A stretch of 64,000 nt of DNA from JAUYQR01 sp963822435 (GCA_963822435.1 CAWGHN010000004.1:124001-188000), one strand, 5' to 3'; shown: positions 52,023 to 61,860, counted from the stretch's first letter. A program made the numbers and translations. Notes: generated by a model not told the origin, from the letters alone.

Positions 52023-52191
52023 AGCGCTTCCTCCACAGGGTGTCTGCGGGTTCGGAAATCCGGACGACCGAGCAAGAAAAAGAGAGGTTCCAGCGTCTGA
52101 ATGGGACGTACTTTACCATAATCTCCATGACCTGACTACAGAGCGACGACTGCCGGGGTGGTCGTCGCGGACATCAAGCCGGGAGGACAGC

Positions 52192-53568
52192 ATGCTCGAT
52201 GAGACCGTAAGAAGACTTAGAGACTGCGTGCGTGGCCCGATAATTGGGAAATCAGATCCCGAGTATGACGAGGTCCGCGCGCTCTACAACGGAATGATCG
52301 ACAGGCGCCCATTTGCTTTTGCGCGCTGCCTTGACGCTGCAGATGTGGTCGAGGCGGTGCAGTTTGCGCGCAAGAACGGCCTGCCCATCGCTATTCGCGG
52401 GGGCGGACACAATGGACCAGGGTTCGCAAGCGTGAACGATGGCTTGGTGATTGACCTTTCGCTGATGAAGGGCGTCCGCATAAACCCGGCGGCGCGGACG
52501 GCAAGGGTTGCGCCTGGATGTACTCAGGGCGACTTGGACCATGCAACCGCTGCCTATGGGTTGGCGGTCCCCGCAGGCATCATCGGAACGACCGGGATCG
52601 CTGGGCTGACCCTCAGTGGTGGCCACGGACATCTTACCCGCAAGCTCGGTCTCACCATTGACAGCTTGATGGAGGTAGATGTCGTGCTCGCCGATGGTCG
52701 CATCGTGACAGCCAGCGAAACCGAGAACTCTGATCTTCTCTGGGCCTTGAAAGGTGGCGGCGGAAACTTCGGTGTCGTCACGAGCTTCCTGTTCCGGGCG
52801 CATCCAATAGGTCCGGTTTTTGCCGGCCCGATCGCTTGGGATCAAGCGCATGCCAAGGCAATCATGCAAGCCTATCGTGACTTCCTACCAACGGCACCAG
52901 AAGAACTGGGGGCTTTCATTGGGCTTAAGAAGGTTGTGTCGAGTGCTCCGTTTCCGGAAGAACATTGGGGCCAGCGCATGTGTCTGCTGATGGTTTGCTT
53001 CGACGGCCCCGAGGATGCTGCCCGACGCACTCTCTCTCCCTTGCTCGACAGATTGCCAGAGCCATGGTTCGACTGGACGAGTGTGATGACATACCCGGCA
53101 GTGCAAGGGATGTTTGATCCGCTCTATCCGAAGGGGATGCAATGGTATTGGCGCGGCGACTTTGTCAAAACGTTGCCCGATTTGGCGATAGACGCCCACA
53201 TCGAACATGCCGCGAGATCGCCTACCGAACTGTCGCTCATGCATCTTTATCCGATCGATGGAGCGGTGCATCGCATCAAAAAGACTGCGACGGCATGGAA
53301 CTGTCGGGATGCGACGTGGTCCATGGTAATTGCCGGCATTGACGCCGACCCGGCGGGTGCACAGGCAATCACTGAATGGGCAAAGTCGTATTGGAACGCA
53401 GTGCATCCCTTCAACCTAGAGGGGGCGTATCCAAACTTTATGATGGACGACGAGGGGGAAGCTCGGCTTCGGCAGACGTATGGTGAGAACTATGCGCGGT
53501 TGGTTGCTCTCAAGCAGAAATTCGACCCACAGAATGTGTTTCGCATCAACCAGAACATTAGACCCTGA
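52192..53568 (+). CDS. FAD-dependent oxidoreductase, berberine-bridge-enzyme type
   Basis: A 458-residue FAD_binding_4 plus BBE protein. IRGGGHNGPGFAS places the His for covalent 8-alpha FAD attachment at residue 73. GIIGTTGIAGLTLSGGHGHLTRKLGL is the second flavin-binding block; it lacks the Cys used for the second covalent bond in bicovalent enzymes. The C-terminal BBE segment is NYARLVALKQKFDPQNVFRINQNI. GGGAGGACAGC precedes ATG 52192. Substrate unknown (sugars, alcohols or aromatic alkaloid-like compounds in the family). Confidence 0.88.
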   Translation: MLDETVRRLRDCVRGPIIGKSDPEYDEVRALYNGMIDRRPFAFARCLDAADVVEAVQFARKNGLPIAIRGGGHNGPGFASVNDGLVIDLSLMKGVRINPAARTARVAPGCTQGDLDHATAAYGLAVPAGIIGTTGIAGLTLSGGHGHLTRKLGLTIDSLMEVDVVLADGRIVTASETENSDLLWALKGGGGNFGVVTSFLFRAHPIGPVFAGPIAWDQAHAKAIMQAYRDFLPTAPEELGAFIGLKKVVSSAPFPEEHWGQRMCLLMVCFDGPEDAARRTLSPLLDRLPEPWFDWTSVMTYPAVQGMFDPLYPKGMQWYWRGDFVKTLPDLAIDAHIEHAARSPTELSLMHLYPIDGAVHRIKKTATAWNCRDATWSMVIAGIDADPAGAQAITEWAKSYWNAVHPFNLEGAYPNFMMDDEGEARLRQTYGENYARLVALKQKFDPQNVFRINQNIRP

Positions 53569-53715
53569 TTGTCTTTGACGACGTATGCGTGCCTGACGGC
53601 AGCGGCTCTGCGGTTCTGCCCCAATTGATGGCCAACTAGAGCTTCGATAGGGCGCGTGATGTAGCCGGTAGCAGTGCAAACACAGAGCTCGCGATGTAGC
53701 AAGGGGGAGACCGGA

Positions 53716-54354
53716 ATGCATGCGGTTACGTGGATACCATATATCTTGGGCGCCTCGGCGGCCGGCTCGATGTTGTCCTTTTCAAGCCCAGATTTCGCAC
53801 AACCCATCACCATGAACGACGCGGCGGTTAGCACGCCTTTCGACAAGAATGGTTCCGATGGTCTCGAGACCCGGACGATGAAGGCGATGATCCGGGACAT
53901 CGAGTTTATCACCCAAAACTCCACACTTGAATATTCAGGTCAGGCCCTACCAGATGTAGTTGTCGTCACGGAAAGCGAGCTGCAACTACGCTCCCATTCG
54001 CCAGAAGCTCAAATCGCTGCCAACGAAGAAGCCCGTCCCTTGGACCGTGTTTCTGCGTTCTACGACCGGGAATGCAACCAAATCTTCCTTGCTGATCTGG
54101 ACTCGATCGATGGGCCAAGCTTGCTCCATGAGTTGGTCCATTTCCTCCAGAACATCAACGGCAAAAACAAGACCTTTGCCGATCATCGCATCTGTCTGGA
54201 AGCAGAAGCTTATGACCTCCAAGCAGCCTGGCAGATTGAGCAGGGTGTCGATCTTGCCCAGAAGCCCGACTACGGCTTGCTCATGACATTGTATGGGGCC
54301 TGCAACGACTCTGATTTTTCTTGGGTCGACAGCGCCGATATTACCGATGATTAG
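53716..54354 (+). CDS. Secreted HExxH zinc-peptidase-like protein
   Basis: A 212-residue exported protein with a hydrophobic start and AQP cleavage region near residue 29. HELVH at 138-142 is a zincin HExxH motif, and the downstream Glu in CLEAEAYDLQ is a plausible third zinc ligand. It resembles DUF6647-type proteins. AAGGGGGAGACC precedes ATG 53716. It is 34 bp upstream of the di-haem peroxidase gene, so the two probably form an operon acting in the periplasm. Peptidase activity is an inference from the motif. Confidence 0.7.
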   Translation: MHAVTWIPYILGASAAGSMLSFSSPDFAQPITMNDAAVSTPFDKNGSDGLETRTMKAMIRDIEFITQNSTLEYSGQALPDVVVVTESELQLRSHSPEAQIAANEEARPLDRVSAFYDRECNQIFLADLDSIDGPSLLHELVHFLQNINGKNKTFADHRICLEAEAYDLQAAWQIEQGVDLAQKPDYGLLMTLYGACNDSDFSWVDSADITDD

Positions 54355-54388
54355 ATCTTAACCATCGCGTTCAGGAAAGGGCCTTCAA

Positions 54389-55603
54389 GTGGGACGTATA
54401 AGTTACCTTTGGCCGCTTGTCCTCTTGGCGACTGTTTCGTGCGCTTACGCGCAGGAAACTTTTTGGACCCCAGACCAACTTGTCAAGATCGAGTCTTTGT
54501 CCCTCTCGAAGCTCCAAAACCTTCGGCCGGACCCGTCAAACCGTGTGGCCGATGACCCAGAAGCAGCTGAATTGGGACGGAAGTTTTTCCTGGATGCCAG
54601 GTTCAGCGCCAGCGGTGAAGTCTCCTGTTCTTCGTGCCACTTGCCCGACCGCCAGTTCCAAGACGGCCTTCGTGTGGGTCACGGCCTAGCGGATGGCACA
54701 CGGCGGACCATGCCGCTCGCCGGGGCCGCCTACTATCCATTGTTCTTCTGGGATGGTCGCAAGGACAGCCAATGGTCCCAAGCTTTGGGCCCGCTGGAAA
54801 ATCCGGTCGAGCATGGCGCTGACCGCACGATGCTGGTGCTACAGGTCGCTGCGAACTATCGCAGTGAGTATGAAGAGGTGTTCGGCACGCTCGTCGATTT
54901 TGGGACCTTGCCTGCGCACGCAACACCGGTTGGCTCACCAGCTGACGTAACAGCTTGGCAGACATTAACTCCTGACCAACAGGTGAACGTTGATCGGGCC
55001 TTCTCGAATATCGGCAAAGCCATCGAAGCCTTTGAACGTACGATCGGGCCATCGCCAACTCGGTTCGACGCCTATGCAGCTGCGTTGAAGGCCGCCGGTG
55101 AGTCATCAGCAAGAAGTATTTTGACCGAGAAAGAACGCAACGGCCTGAAGCTTTTTCTCGACAAGGGCGACTGCGTGCGTTGCCATAGTGGCCCCCTTTT
55201 CACCGACATGCGGTTTCGCAATATCGGCCTTCCGGGAACCAGTTTGGAAACTGACGCCGGTCAGAGCGCGGCGGCCCACGTTTTGAAAGAAGACCCATTC
55301 AACTGCCTCGGCGCGTTCAGCGATGTCACGACCGAACCGGGAGCCTGCTTCAATCTCACCATTTTGCGGACTGACATGCCTTTCCAAGTTGGCGCTTTCA
55401 AGTCGCCCTCGCTGCGTGGCGTGGCACAACGACCGCCCTACATGCATAATGGCCAGTTTCCGACCTTGCATGACGTGCTGGTCCATTACAACAAGGCGCC
55501 CAAGGCGACCTACGGGACAAGCGAGTTGACCCATCCGCTAGAGCTTAATGAGGATCAGCTCGCCGAGATCGAGGCGTTTCTCCATACGCTGGACGCCGAT
55601 TGA
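54389..55603 (+). CDS. Di-haem cytochrome c peroxidase (CcpA/MauG family)
   Basis: A 404-residue periplasmic protein. After the signal peptide (WPLVLLATVSCAYAQ), two haem c motifs are seen: CSSCH (Cys80-His84) and CVRCH (Cys262-His266). MPLAGAAYYPLFFWDGRKDSQWSQALGPLENPVEHG is the conserved N-terminal haem region, and KSPSLRGVAQRPPYMHNGQFPTLHDVLVHYN carries the distal Met of the second haem. The start is GTG 54389. It reduces hydrogen peroxide or makes MauG-like oxidations; the linked HExxH gene might relate to protein maturation. Confidence 0.9.
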   Translation: MGRISYLWPLVLLATVSCAYAQETFWTPDQLVKIESLSLSKLQNLRPDPSNRVADDPEAAELGRKFFLDARFSASGEVSCSSCHLPDRQFQDGLRVGHGLADGTRRTMPLAGAAYYPLFFWDGRKDSQWSQALGPLENPVEHGADRTMLVLQVAANYRSEYEEVFGTLVDFGTLPAHATPVGSPADVTAWQTLTPDQQVNVDRAFSNIGKAIEAFERTIGPSPTRFDAYAAALKAAGESSARSILTEKERNGLKLFLDKGDCVRCHSGPLFTDMRFRNIGLPGTSLETDAGQSAAAHVLKEDPFNCLGAFSDVTTEPGACFNLTILRTDMPFQVGAFKSPSLRGVAQRPPYMHNGQFPTLHDVLVHYNKAPKATYGTSELTHPLELNEDQLAEIEAFLHTLDAD

Positions 55604-55608
55604 CGAAT

Positions 55609-56481
55609 CTAACTGTGATGGTCCTCAAACCAAAACGAAGCGTCTCGCCGGCGGATCCTGCCCACTGACGGCAGCGGGAAATGCGACGTCATCACAAGGT
55701 GATTGCTGTCTGCACAGCCCTCAAGGAACGCCCATCGGGTGCGACGCGCCTGATCCGGATCAGTGTCATATCGGAAATTCCAGTCCGGATATATGCACTG
55801 CATGGGCCAGTGCATGATGTCGCCGGAAAACACTGCTTCGACGCCTTCCGATCTCAGCCTGATCGCAACATGGCCAGCAGTGTGGCCTGGGGAAGGTTCC
55901 AGCCTCACCTCATCATCAAGAGCGTGATCCATCTCAACTTGGACTGCCCGGCCGGCTTCGATTATTGGCAAGACGTTCTCATTATAGGTTTTGTCGCCGG
56001 GCTCGTCCGCCAAACTCTTGGCCGCTTCGACTTCGCGGCGAGCCATCACATATCTTGCATTGGGAAATGTCGGGATCCAACGACCATCAAACAACCTGGT
56101 ATTCCAACCACAGTGATCAACGTGCAGATGCGTGCACAGCACGTAATCTATTTGTTCTGGGGTAACGCCAGCATCCTTCAACCGGTCCAGGTACGTGGTT
56201 TCGGTGCGGTTGTTCCAATGCGAAAACGAGCTGCATGCTTTGTTGTTTCCAACACAGCTGTCGATCAGGATAGTGTGACGGCTTGCTTGAACGAGGTAGC
56301 TTTGTATCGGAAGAATAATGCGGCCACTACTGGGAGATACGGAGCGCGGTATCAGCCAGGATAGATGGGGCTTGAGCGCCTCTTCGGAACAATCCGGAAA
56401 CCACTCTGATGGAGTGCGTAAAGGGTCACACATTTCGAGGATTCTGGTTACTTTGATGTTGCCAATCTTCCATGTGTCCAT
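55609..56481 (-). CDS. MBL-fold metallohydrolase
   Basis: A 290-residue metallo-beta-lactamase-fold enzyme without a signal peptide. Zinc motif CTHLHVDHCGW, then SPGHTAGHVAIRL, FSGDIMHWPMQ, and a C-terminal His in VMTSHFPLP. This ligand set matches the AttM/quorum-quenching lactonase-like subgroup, but the substrate cannot be told. ATG 56481 gives MDTWKIGNIKVTRILE, the common family start; a longer frame upstream is basic and unlikely. It converges on the peroxidase gene, with only 5 bp between stops. Confidence 0.85.
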   Translation of the reverse strand: MDTWKIGNIKVTRILEMCDPLRTPSEWFPDCSEEALKPHLSWLIPRSVSPSSGRIILPIQSYLVQASRHTILIDSCVGNNKACSSFSHWNNRTETTYLDRLKDAGVTPEQIDYVLCTHLHVDHCGWNTRLFDGRWIPTFPNARYVMARREVEAAKSLADEPGDKTYNENVLPIIEAGRAVQVEMDHALDDEVRLEPSPGHTAGHVAIRLRSEGVEAVFSGDIMHWPMQCIYPDWNFRYDTDPDQARRTRWAFLEGCADSNHLVMTSHFPLPSVGRIRRRDASFWFEDHHS

Positions 56482-56531
56482 TGTTTCGGCTTTCTGTTCG
56501 GCGGCGTTATGGCAGGCAACGTGCGGTTGAG

Positions 56532-57242
56532 TTACCGGAGTTCTAGAGCGGCAAGTGCCGGTGGACCGACTTCGCGGGCAATCTTCTCGGCGATCGCGTC
56601 TGCAAAGTCGTCGAAGGACGAGACCTGAATGACGAAGGCGCCCGGCCCAGTAATCACCGCCTTGCGAAACCATTCGGTCAGAACACCGTCTTGGTCTGAA
56701 ATCGAAAGCGCATTGATGGTCACACCTTCCATCCGTGCGCGCTCGCGGGAGTCGCGAAGGTTGATAACACTGTCTGGCCTTGGGCCGAGCGATTCCACCC
56801 CATCGCCCGAGACATTGATCAGCGAGCGATAGGCACAGCGTTCAGGATCATCTAGCAGATCAAGCGCCGCCCAAAGGCCCTTGCCTATACCGGTGGCACC
56901 GGCGACCTGTCGCGGCGCGCCCTCAATCACCCGCGCAAATTGCTCGGCCCCTTTCCCTTGATTGAGGCGCTGCCAAGGAAGAACCTGAACGGGCATCGCA
57001 CTGTCGCCCCAGAACACGACCGCGAGATCGACCATGCCGGCGCCCTCCAATGCGGCCAGAACCTTCGAAGCGCGGAACGCTTCGGCATAACCTTGGCGCT
57101 GCAGTGCGTACTCGCTGTCGTCTATGCTGCCCGAGCCATCGACGGCGAGCACAAGTGCGATGTCCGCACATTCCGCGTCTGACCGCTCGACGAGAAAACA
57201 AAAGCCGATGAAGCTCAATGCAAAACGAAATAAATGACCCAT
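56532..57242 (-). CDS. DUF1194 (von Willebrand A-like) secreted protein
   Basis: A 236-residue exported protein with a hydrophobic leader (LFRFALSFIGFCFLVERSDAE) and a VWA-like fold. LAVDGSGSIDDSEYALQRQGYAEAF contains the MIDAS DxSxS motif, and TGIGKGLWAALDLL and INVSGDGVESLGPRPD follow. This is the DUF1194 family common in Rhizobiales and Rhodobacterales. I chose ATG 57242 so that the signal peptide is normal. Function unknown; metal-dependent protein binding is likely. Confidence 0.82.
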   Translation of the reverse strand: MGHLFRFALSFIGFCFLVERSDAECADIALVLAVDGSGSIDDSEYALQRQGYAEAFRASKVLAALEGAGMVDLAVVFWGDSAMPVQVLPWQRLNQGKGAEQFARVIEGAPRQVAGATGIGKGLWAALDLLDDPERCAYRSLINVSGDGVESLGPRPDSVINLRDSRERARMEGVTINALSISDQDGVLTEWFRKAVITGPGAFVIQVSSFDDFADAIAEKIAREVGPPALAALELR

Positions 57243-57831
57243 TCGATGACCTCTCGCTATCCGCCTATGTGCAGGCGGAGACGCGCCGCGAATAGAAACG
57301 CGCCGCAGCATGAAGATCTGATCACATTAAAATATTACGACTGGATCGCGTCCAGCACGACTGATGGAAAGTGTACACCACAGGATGATTCTTTTTAACC
57401 CATTTTTGGCCTGCCGGCAGACGGAGGCACCAGCATCAGTTGTGCCGAGCGAATTACCGAGCAGACATCGCTAGATCATTACCCGCCAGTCCGGTTTACT
57501 CTAGCGATCGTCCGATCGACGCTCTGAACGTCACTCAGGCTAAACTTTCGGACGGAACAGCAACTCTACTGTCCTCATCGACCGCCAGCTATGTGCCGCT
57601 TGCGTCGGCCAAGCTAGGCGACCAGAAGGGCAGGTAGCGCACGGCCGAGTAATATTCGAAGTAGGCTCATTCCTTGTCCGCACATGACGTCACCCTTCAG
57701 GCACCTTTCGGAGAAAAAGGGGCTGAATGCCAACAAAAGACCGTAAGACATGGCAATCACAGTTAGGATCGCTGAGCCTAAGGTCGTGCGGAGTACTCGC
57801 TGCCCCTCCAACTTAGGGTCGTTGTCGTTGC
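57243..57831. other. Intergenic region before the recombinase module
   Basis: About 590 bp with no firmly supported gene. A minus-strand 65-codon frame at 57614-57811 (GSAILTVIAMSYGLLLAFSP, one hydrophobic helix) may be a small membrane protein or a fragment, but it has no clear ribosome-binding site. Confidence 0.35.
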
Positions 57832-58988
57832 TCAGTGAAGGCTGTGCCCTTGGTCAGTCCAGAGTTCAGAGACTGACTCTAGCAGGCGCGCCAGCGTCAT
57901 CTCTGGAACCTGCTTCCCATCCAGGATTGCCTCGACGATGTCTGGGGCAAGCAGGGTCAGCCGCAGGACACGGGTCATATAGGATGACGCGATCCCCTCG
58001 CGCTCTGCCAGTTCTGCGATGGTACTCAACTCCCCCGACTCCAGCATCCGCTTCCACCGAAACGCACGCGCCAGCGCCTTGATCAGCGTGTTGTCCGGCT
58101 TGCGCGCTTGAACGCCGCCGCCAGGCAATTGCATCTCCTTGCGTCCGCCGCGCTTAACGACGCGAAACGGGACGTGGATTCCGTCAGGATGGCGTGCACC
58201 TTGTCCCAAGCTTCTCGGTCAATGATCGCCGCATGCTCGCCGGGATAGCTGGTCCCCTTGTGTACCGCCTCGCCGATGTAGACCCGGTTGTTCAGCATCC
58301 GATAGATGAACTTCTTGTCGATCCGGTGGCCACGGCTGGTGGTGACGCCCCGCTCGGAAAGTTCCCGCGCCAGCAACGTGCCCGATCCAATCTGAATGAA
58401 CCGTTTGAACACCCAGCGGACCGTGTCCGCGTCGCCGGGGTTCTCGATCAGCTTGCGGTCCTTGACGTCATACCCAAGCGGAGTGCTACCTCCCATCCAG
58501 ATGCCCTTCATCCGGCTGGCGCGGACCTTGTCGCGAATGCGCTCGGCCGTCACCTCGCGTTCGAATTGTGCAAAACTAAGCAAGATATTCAGCGTCAAAC
58601 GGCCCATGGATGTCGTGGTATTGAAACTCTGTGTGACGCTGACGAAGGTCACACCGTTCCGGTCGAACACTTCGACCAGCTTGGAAAAGTCCATCAGGGA
58701 GCGGGACAGGCGGTCGATCTTGTAGACCACCACTACATCGACCAGCCCATCCTCGATGTCGGCCAGCAGCCGCTTCAGACCGGGGCGTTCCAACGTGCCG
58801 CCGGAAATGCCGCCATCGTCGTACTGGTCACGAACGATTACCCAGCCCTCGGAGCGCTGGCTGGCGATGTAGGCCTCACAAGACTCGCGCTGAGCATGAA
58901 GGCTGTTGAACTCCTGCTCCAGCCCTTCCTCAGAGGATTTCCGAGTGTAGACGGCGCAGCGCAACTTGCGGACGACAGGTTTGTTCAT
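57832..58988 (-). pseudogene. Large serine recombinase with internal deletion
   Basis: From ATG 58988 (GGAGGGCGGC upstream) the sequence starts with a full resolvase domain: VYTRKSSEEG (catalytic Ser18), DDGGISGGTLERPGLKRLL, VVVYKIDRLSRSLMDF, FAQFEREVTAERIRDK. A recombinase domain follows (GGSTPLGYDV, YIGEAVHKG). Near 58170 the frame breaks at AILTES: the zinc-ribbon part is missing, and the native C-terminus (RVVKRGGRKEM, LIKALARAFRWKRMLESGEL, EREGIASSYMTRVLRLTLLAP) continues in another frame to 57832. Probably inactive. Confidence 0.82.
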
Positions 58989-59437
58989 GCCGCCCTCCGA
59001 TGGTTTTTCAGCCCGAAGAACACCCAGCCGTTCCAGCGGGTGCCAGTGATGGCGCGGGCGATGGCCGACAGCGACTGGTAGGGCCGCCCCTGCCATTCGA
59101 AGCCACCTTGGGTCACGGTGACGATCTGTTCGACCCCCTGCCACTCGCGCAGCAACCGAGTGCCGGTGATGGGACGGTCGCGATCGGCACGGATGCGGCG
59201 CGTGATGATATTGCCGCCATCAAGCTGTTCGCCCAAGGCTTCCAGCCGCTTGATGGTTTCTGGCTTCAGCCCGCCATAGGCCAGTTCCTGGATGCGGTAT
59301 GCCAAGCGGCTTTCCAGGTAGCGGCGGTTGAACGGCGGCGGTTCGGTTTCGAACAGGTCTCGCCACTGCGTCTTCAGGTCGAGCGTCGGCGTGGCTTTCA
59401 GCGCGGCCAGGCGCGCGGGGATGGGGTTATGCACCAC
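58985..59437 (-). CDS. DUF2924 domain protein
   Basis: A 150-residue basic protein of the DUF2924 family (WRDLFETEPPPFNRRYLESRLAYRIQELAYGGL; GTRLLREWQGVEQIVTVTQGGFEWQGRPYQSLSAIARAITGTRWNGWVFFGL). Its stop overlaps the recombinase start by ATGA. DUF2924 and large serine recombinase pairs are a regular module in alphaproteobacterial prophages and integrated elements. DUF2924 is probably a DNA-binding helper for the recombinase, although this is not established. Confidence 0.85.
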   Translation of the reverse strand: MVHNPIPARLAALKATPTLDLKTQWRDLFETEPPPFNRRYLESRLAYRIQELAYGGLKPETIKRLEALGEQLDGGNIITRRIRADRDRPITGTRLLREWQGVEQIVTVTQGGFEWQGRPYQSLSAIARAITGTRWNGWVFFGLKNHRRAA

Positions 59438-59469
59438 TCCGTTGAGGAAGACGCTGACGATCTTGACCT

Positions 59470-59929
59470 GTCACATGACGCCTTGGCCCGCGACCTCGGT
59501 CTGCGGGGCTGGGATCGAGATGCCAGGCATGTTGCCGTTCAGGGACGTTGGTACCTCTGGGACGGGACCCGCTGGGCCACGGACACTTGCCTGCGGCACA
59601 TGACCCTCGCTCGGACGTTCTTGCACGATCGGGCGCGCGAGGTCCGGAGCTTTGCCGATCGAAAGGCAGATACTGTTCCGGAGAAGGACAGCGACAAACT
59701 GAGAGCTTGGGGGACGCATGAGGCTCGCAGCTTGCGAAGCGCCAACACCATTGCGGCCGTATCCGGACTGGCTCGTTCGAACGCTGCCAGCATTGCCCGG
59801 GCCGAAGACTTCGACGCGGATCTGCTCCTGCTGGGGACCCCCGGTGGCACGGTTGATCTGCGTTCAGGTCTTCTCCAACCGCCTCGCCGTGAAGACATGA
59901 TCACCAAGCTGACCGCCGTATCGCCGGCA
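59470..59929 (+). pseudogene. Phage D5-type primase, internal fragment (copy 2)
   Basis: The frame reads SHDALARDLGLRGWDRDARHVAVQG, YLWDGTRWATD, LHDRAREVRSFADRKADTVPEKDSDKLRAWGTHEARSLRS and on to TKLTAVSPA, where it meets a methylase fragment. Bases 59708-59929 equal 34681-34902. Copy 2 therefore has the N-terminal side of the primase segment and copy 1 the C-terminal side, overlapping by 222 bp. No start codon, helicase or natural end is present. Confidence 0.7.
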
Positions 59930-61059
59930 GCAGGCTCGATCGCGAGTATGGCTTCACCAACCCGGTGCTAGTCGACGGCGCGAGCGGCATCATTGCCGGG
60001 CACGGCAGGGTGATGGCCGCGGTAAGCTCGGGCTGGCAACGGTGCCGGTGATCGAGCTGGCGCATCTCAGCGAGACACAGAAGCGGGCTTACATCCTGGC
60101 CGACAACAAGCTGGCGGAACAAGCCGGCTGGGACCGCGAGTTGCTGGCGCTGGAGTTGGGCGACCTGCGCGACATGGCGGTGGACTTGGCCAGTCTCGGC
60201 TTTGATGCTGGCGAACTTGATGCTTTGCTGAATGCAGGCGAGGCCGACCCGCGCGAGGACGAGGTGCCGCCGGTTCCGGCCGTGCCGGTTTCGCGCGCCA
60301 GTGATCTCTGGATCCTTGGCGACCACCGCCTGATCTGCGGCGACGCGACGGATGCTGCCAAGGTGGCGCGTGTGCTGGGCGGGGTTAGCCCGCATCTGAT
60401 GGTCAGCGATCCGCCCTACGGGGTGGAGTATGACCCGGAGTGGCGCAACCAGATCGGTGCTGCCAAGACCAAGCGGGTCGGCAAGGTGATGAACGACCAT
60501 AGGGCCGACTGGCGCGAGGCCTGGGCGCTGTTTCCCGGCGATGTGGCCTACGTCTGGCACGGGGCGCTGCACGCCACCACGGTGGCCGACAGCCTCACCG
60601 CCACCGGCTTTGCCATCCGCAGCCAGATCATCTGGGCGAAGGAACGCCTGGTGCTCAGCCGGGGCGACTATCACTGGCAGCACGAGCCTTGCTGGTATGC
60701 GGTGCGCACCAGTGGCAAGGGGCACTGGAGTGGCGACCGCAAGCAGACCACGATCTGGAACATCCCCAGCCGCGACCAGGATGCTGCCACCGTCCATGGC
60801 ACGCAGAAGCCCGTCGAGTGCATGCGCCGACCGATGCTCAACAACTCCTCACCCGGTCAGGCGGTCTACGAGCCCTTCTCCGGGTCTGGGACCTCGATCA
60901 TCGCCGCCGAGACTTGTGGGCGGCAGTGCCTCGCGGTGGAGCTGGATCCGGCGTATGTCGACGTCGCGGTCGAGCGCTGGCAGGCGTTCACCGGCAAGGC
61001 GGCGGTACTGGAGGGTACGGGCGAGACCTTCGCTGCGGTTAAGTGGGGAGGACAGCGCA
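59930..61059 (+). pseudogene. Phage DNA methyltransferase with ParB-like domain, truncated and frameshifted
   Basis: Begins inside a ParB/Srx domain (EYGFTNPVLVDGASGIIAGHGRVMAA). A missing base near 60022 shifts the frame, and LGLATVPVIELAHLSETQKRAYILADNKLAEQAGWD continues. The methylase part has DPPYGVEYDP (motif IV), HEPCWYAV and later FSGSGTSIIAAETCGRQCLAVELDP (motif I), the order of beta-class N6-adenine/N4-cytosine enzymes. From GTG/ATG codons after the frameshift a nearly complete catalytic domain remains open, so residual expression is conceivable. Confidence 0.75.
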
Positions 61060-61326
61060 ATGAGGGGAGCGCGTTACAAGGTTCAGCCGCCCAGGAGGGA
61101 GGGGGGCGGTCAAACTCTGGCGCTTTTGCCCAAGGGACCGGCTGGGAAGCCGGCTTACCACAGCCGCGAAATTGCCGACCGGGTATCCCCCATCAAGGGT
61201 GTGTCCAACGCCCCGTATTCTTTGACCGTTCGGGGCCACCGGCCCCCTCATCATGGCTGCATGGGTCGACAAACTCTGGGGTACGTTGCGCGCAACCACG
61301 TCATCGATCGCGAGGCCTCAGCATGA
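61060..61326 (+). CDS. Small basic phage protein of unknown function
   Basis: An 88-residue basic frame with GGGGAGGA upstream of ATG 61060 and an ATGA overlap with the following terminase start. Both favour a real gene in the original phage. Contains KPAYHSREIADRVSPIKGVSNAPYSL; no family recognised. Confidence 0.4.
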   Translation: MRGARYKVQPPRREGGGQTLALLPKGPAGKPAYHSREIADRVSPIKGVSNAPYSLTVRGHRPPHHGCMGRQTLGYVARNHVIDREASA

Positions 61327-61860
61327 GGGGTCGCAAACCGAAGCCCACGCGCATGAAACTGATCGAAGGCAACCTCGGCAAGCGCCCGATCAACGGCCGG
61401 GAACCGCAACTGCCCGCCGCGCGGCCCACCTGTCCGTCGCATCTCTCGGCAACCGCCAAGACCGAATGGAAGCGGCTCGCAACCTTGCTGCACAAGGTCG
61501 GCCTCCTGACCCAGATCGGCCGAGGAAAAGCTGCAGTCCACGCCGATGCTCTTGAAGACCGCGACCGGCTACGTGCAGCAGTCGCCTTGGCTGTCGATCG
61601 CCAACAAGCAGCTCGAGCTGATGGGTCGCTACATGGCGGAGCTTGGGCTGACGCCTGCAGCGCGCTCACGGGTGGCAGCGTTTGCCAGCGCCGAAGCCGA
61701 GCCAGAGCGGATCACGAAGATCGAGTTCGTGACGGTCTACACCGATGACGACGGCCGTCGGGTCGAAGAGCCGTTGAGCAAGTATGAGACACCGCTTTTG
61801 AATCAGCCTGCCACGGAGCGACGGACTGTTACGACGATCGAGCTCGACGGGAATCTTTGA
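61323..61860 (+). pseudogene. Hybrid, out-of-frame P27 terminase small subunit
   Basis: 61323-61517 encodes the first 65 residues of one P27 terminase (MRGRKPKPTRMKLIEGNLGKRP, CPSHLSATAKTEWKRLATLLHKVGLLTQIGR). From 61518 on, the sequence equals the 3' part of the terminase at 35297-35639 but in a different frame, so no hybrid protein is made. The crossover point is the shared GGCCGAGG. Confidence 0.78.

Noticed and set aside
58194..59081. A 295-codon plus-strand frame across the recombinase
   Set aside because: Antisense to conserved resolvase motifs and DUF2924; no start signals.
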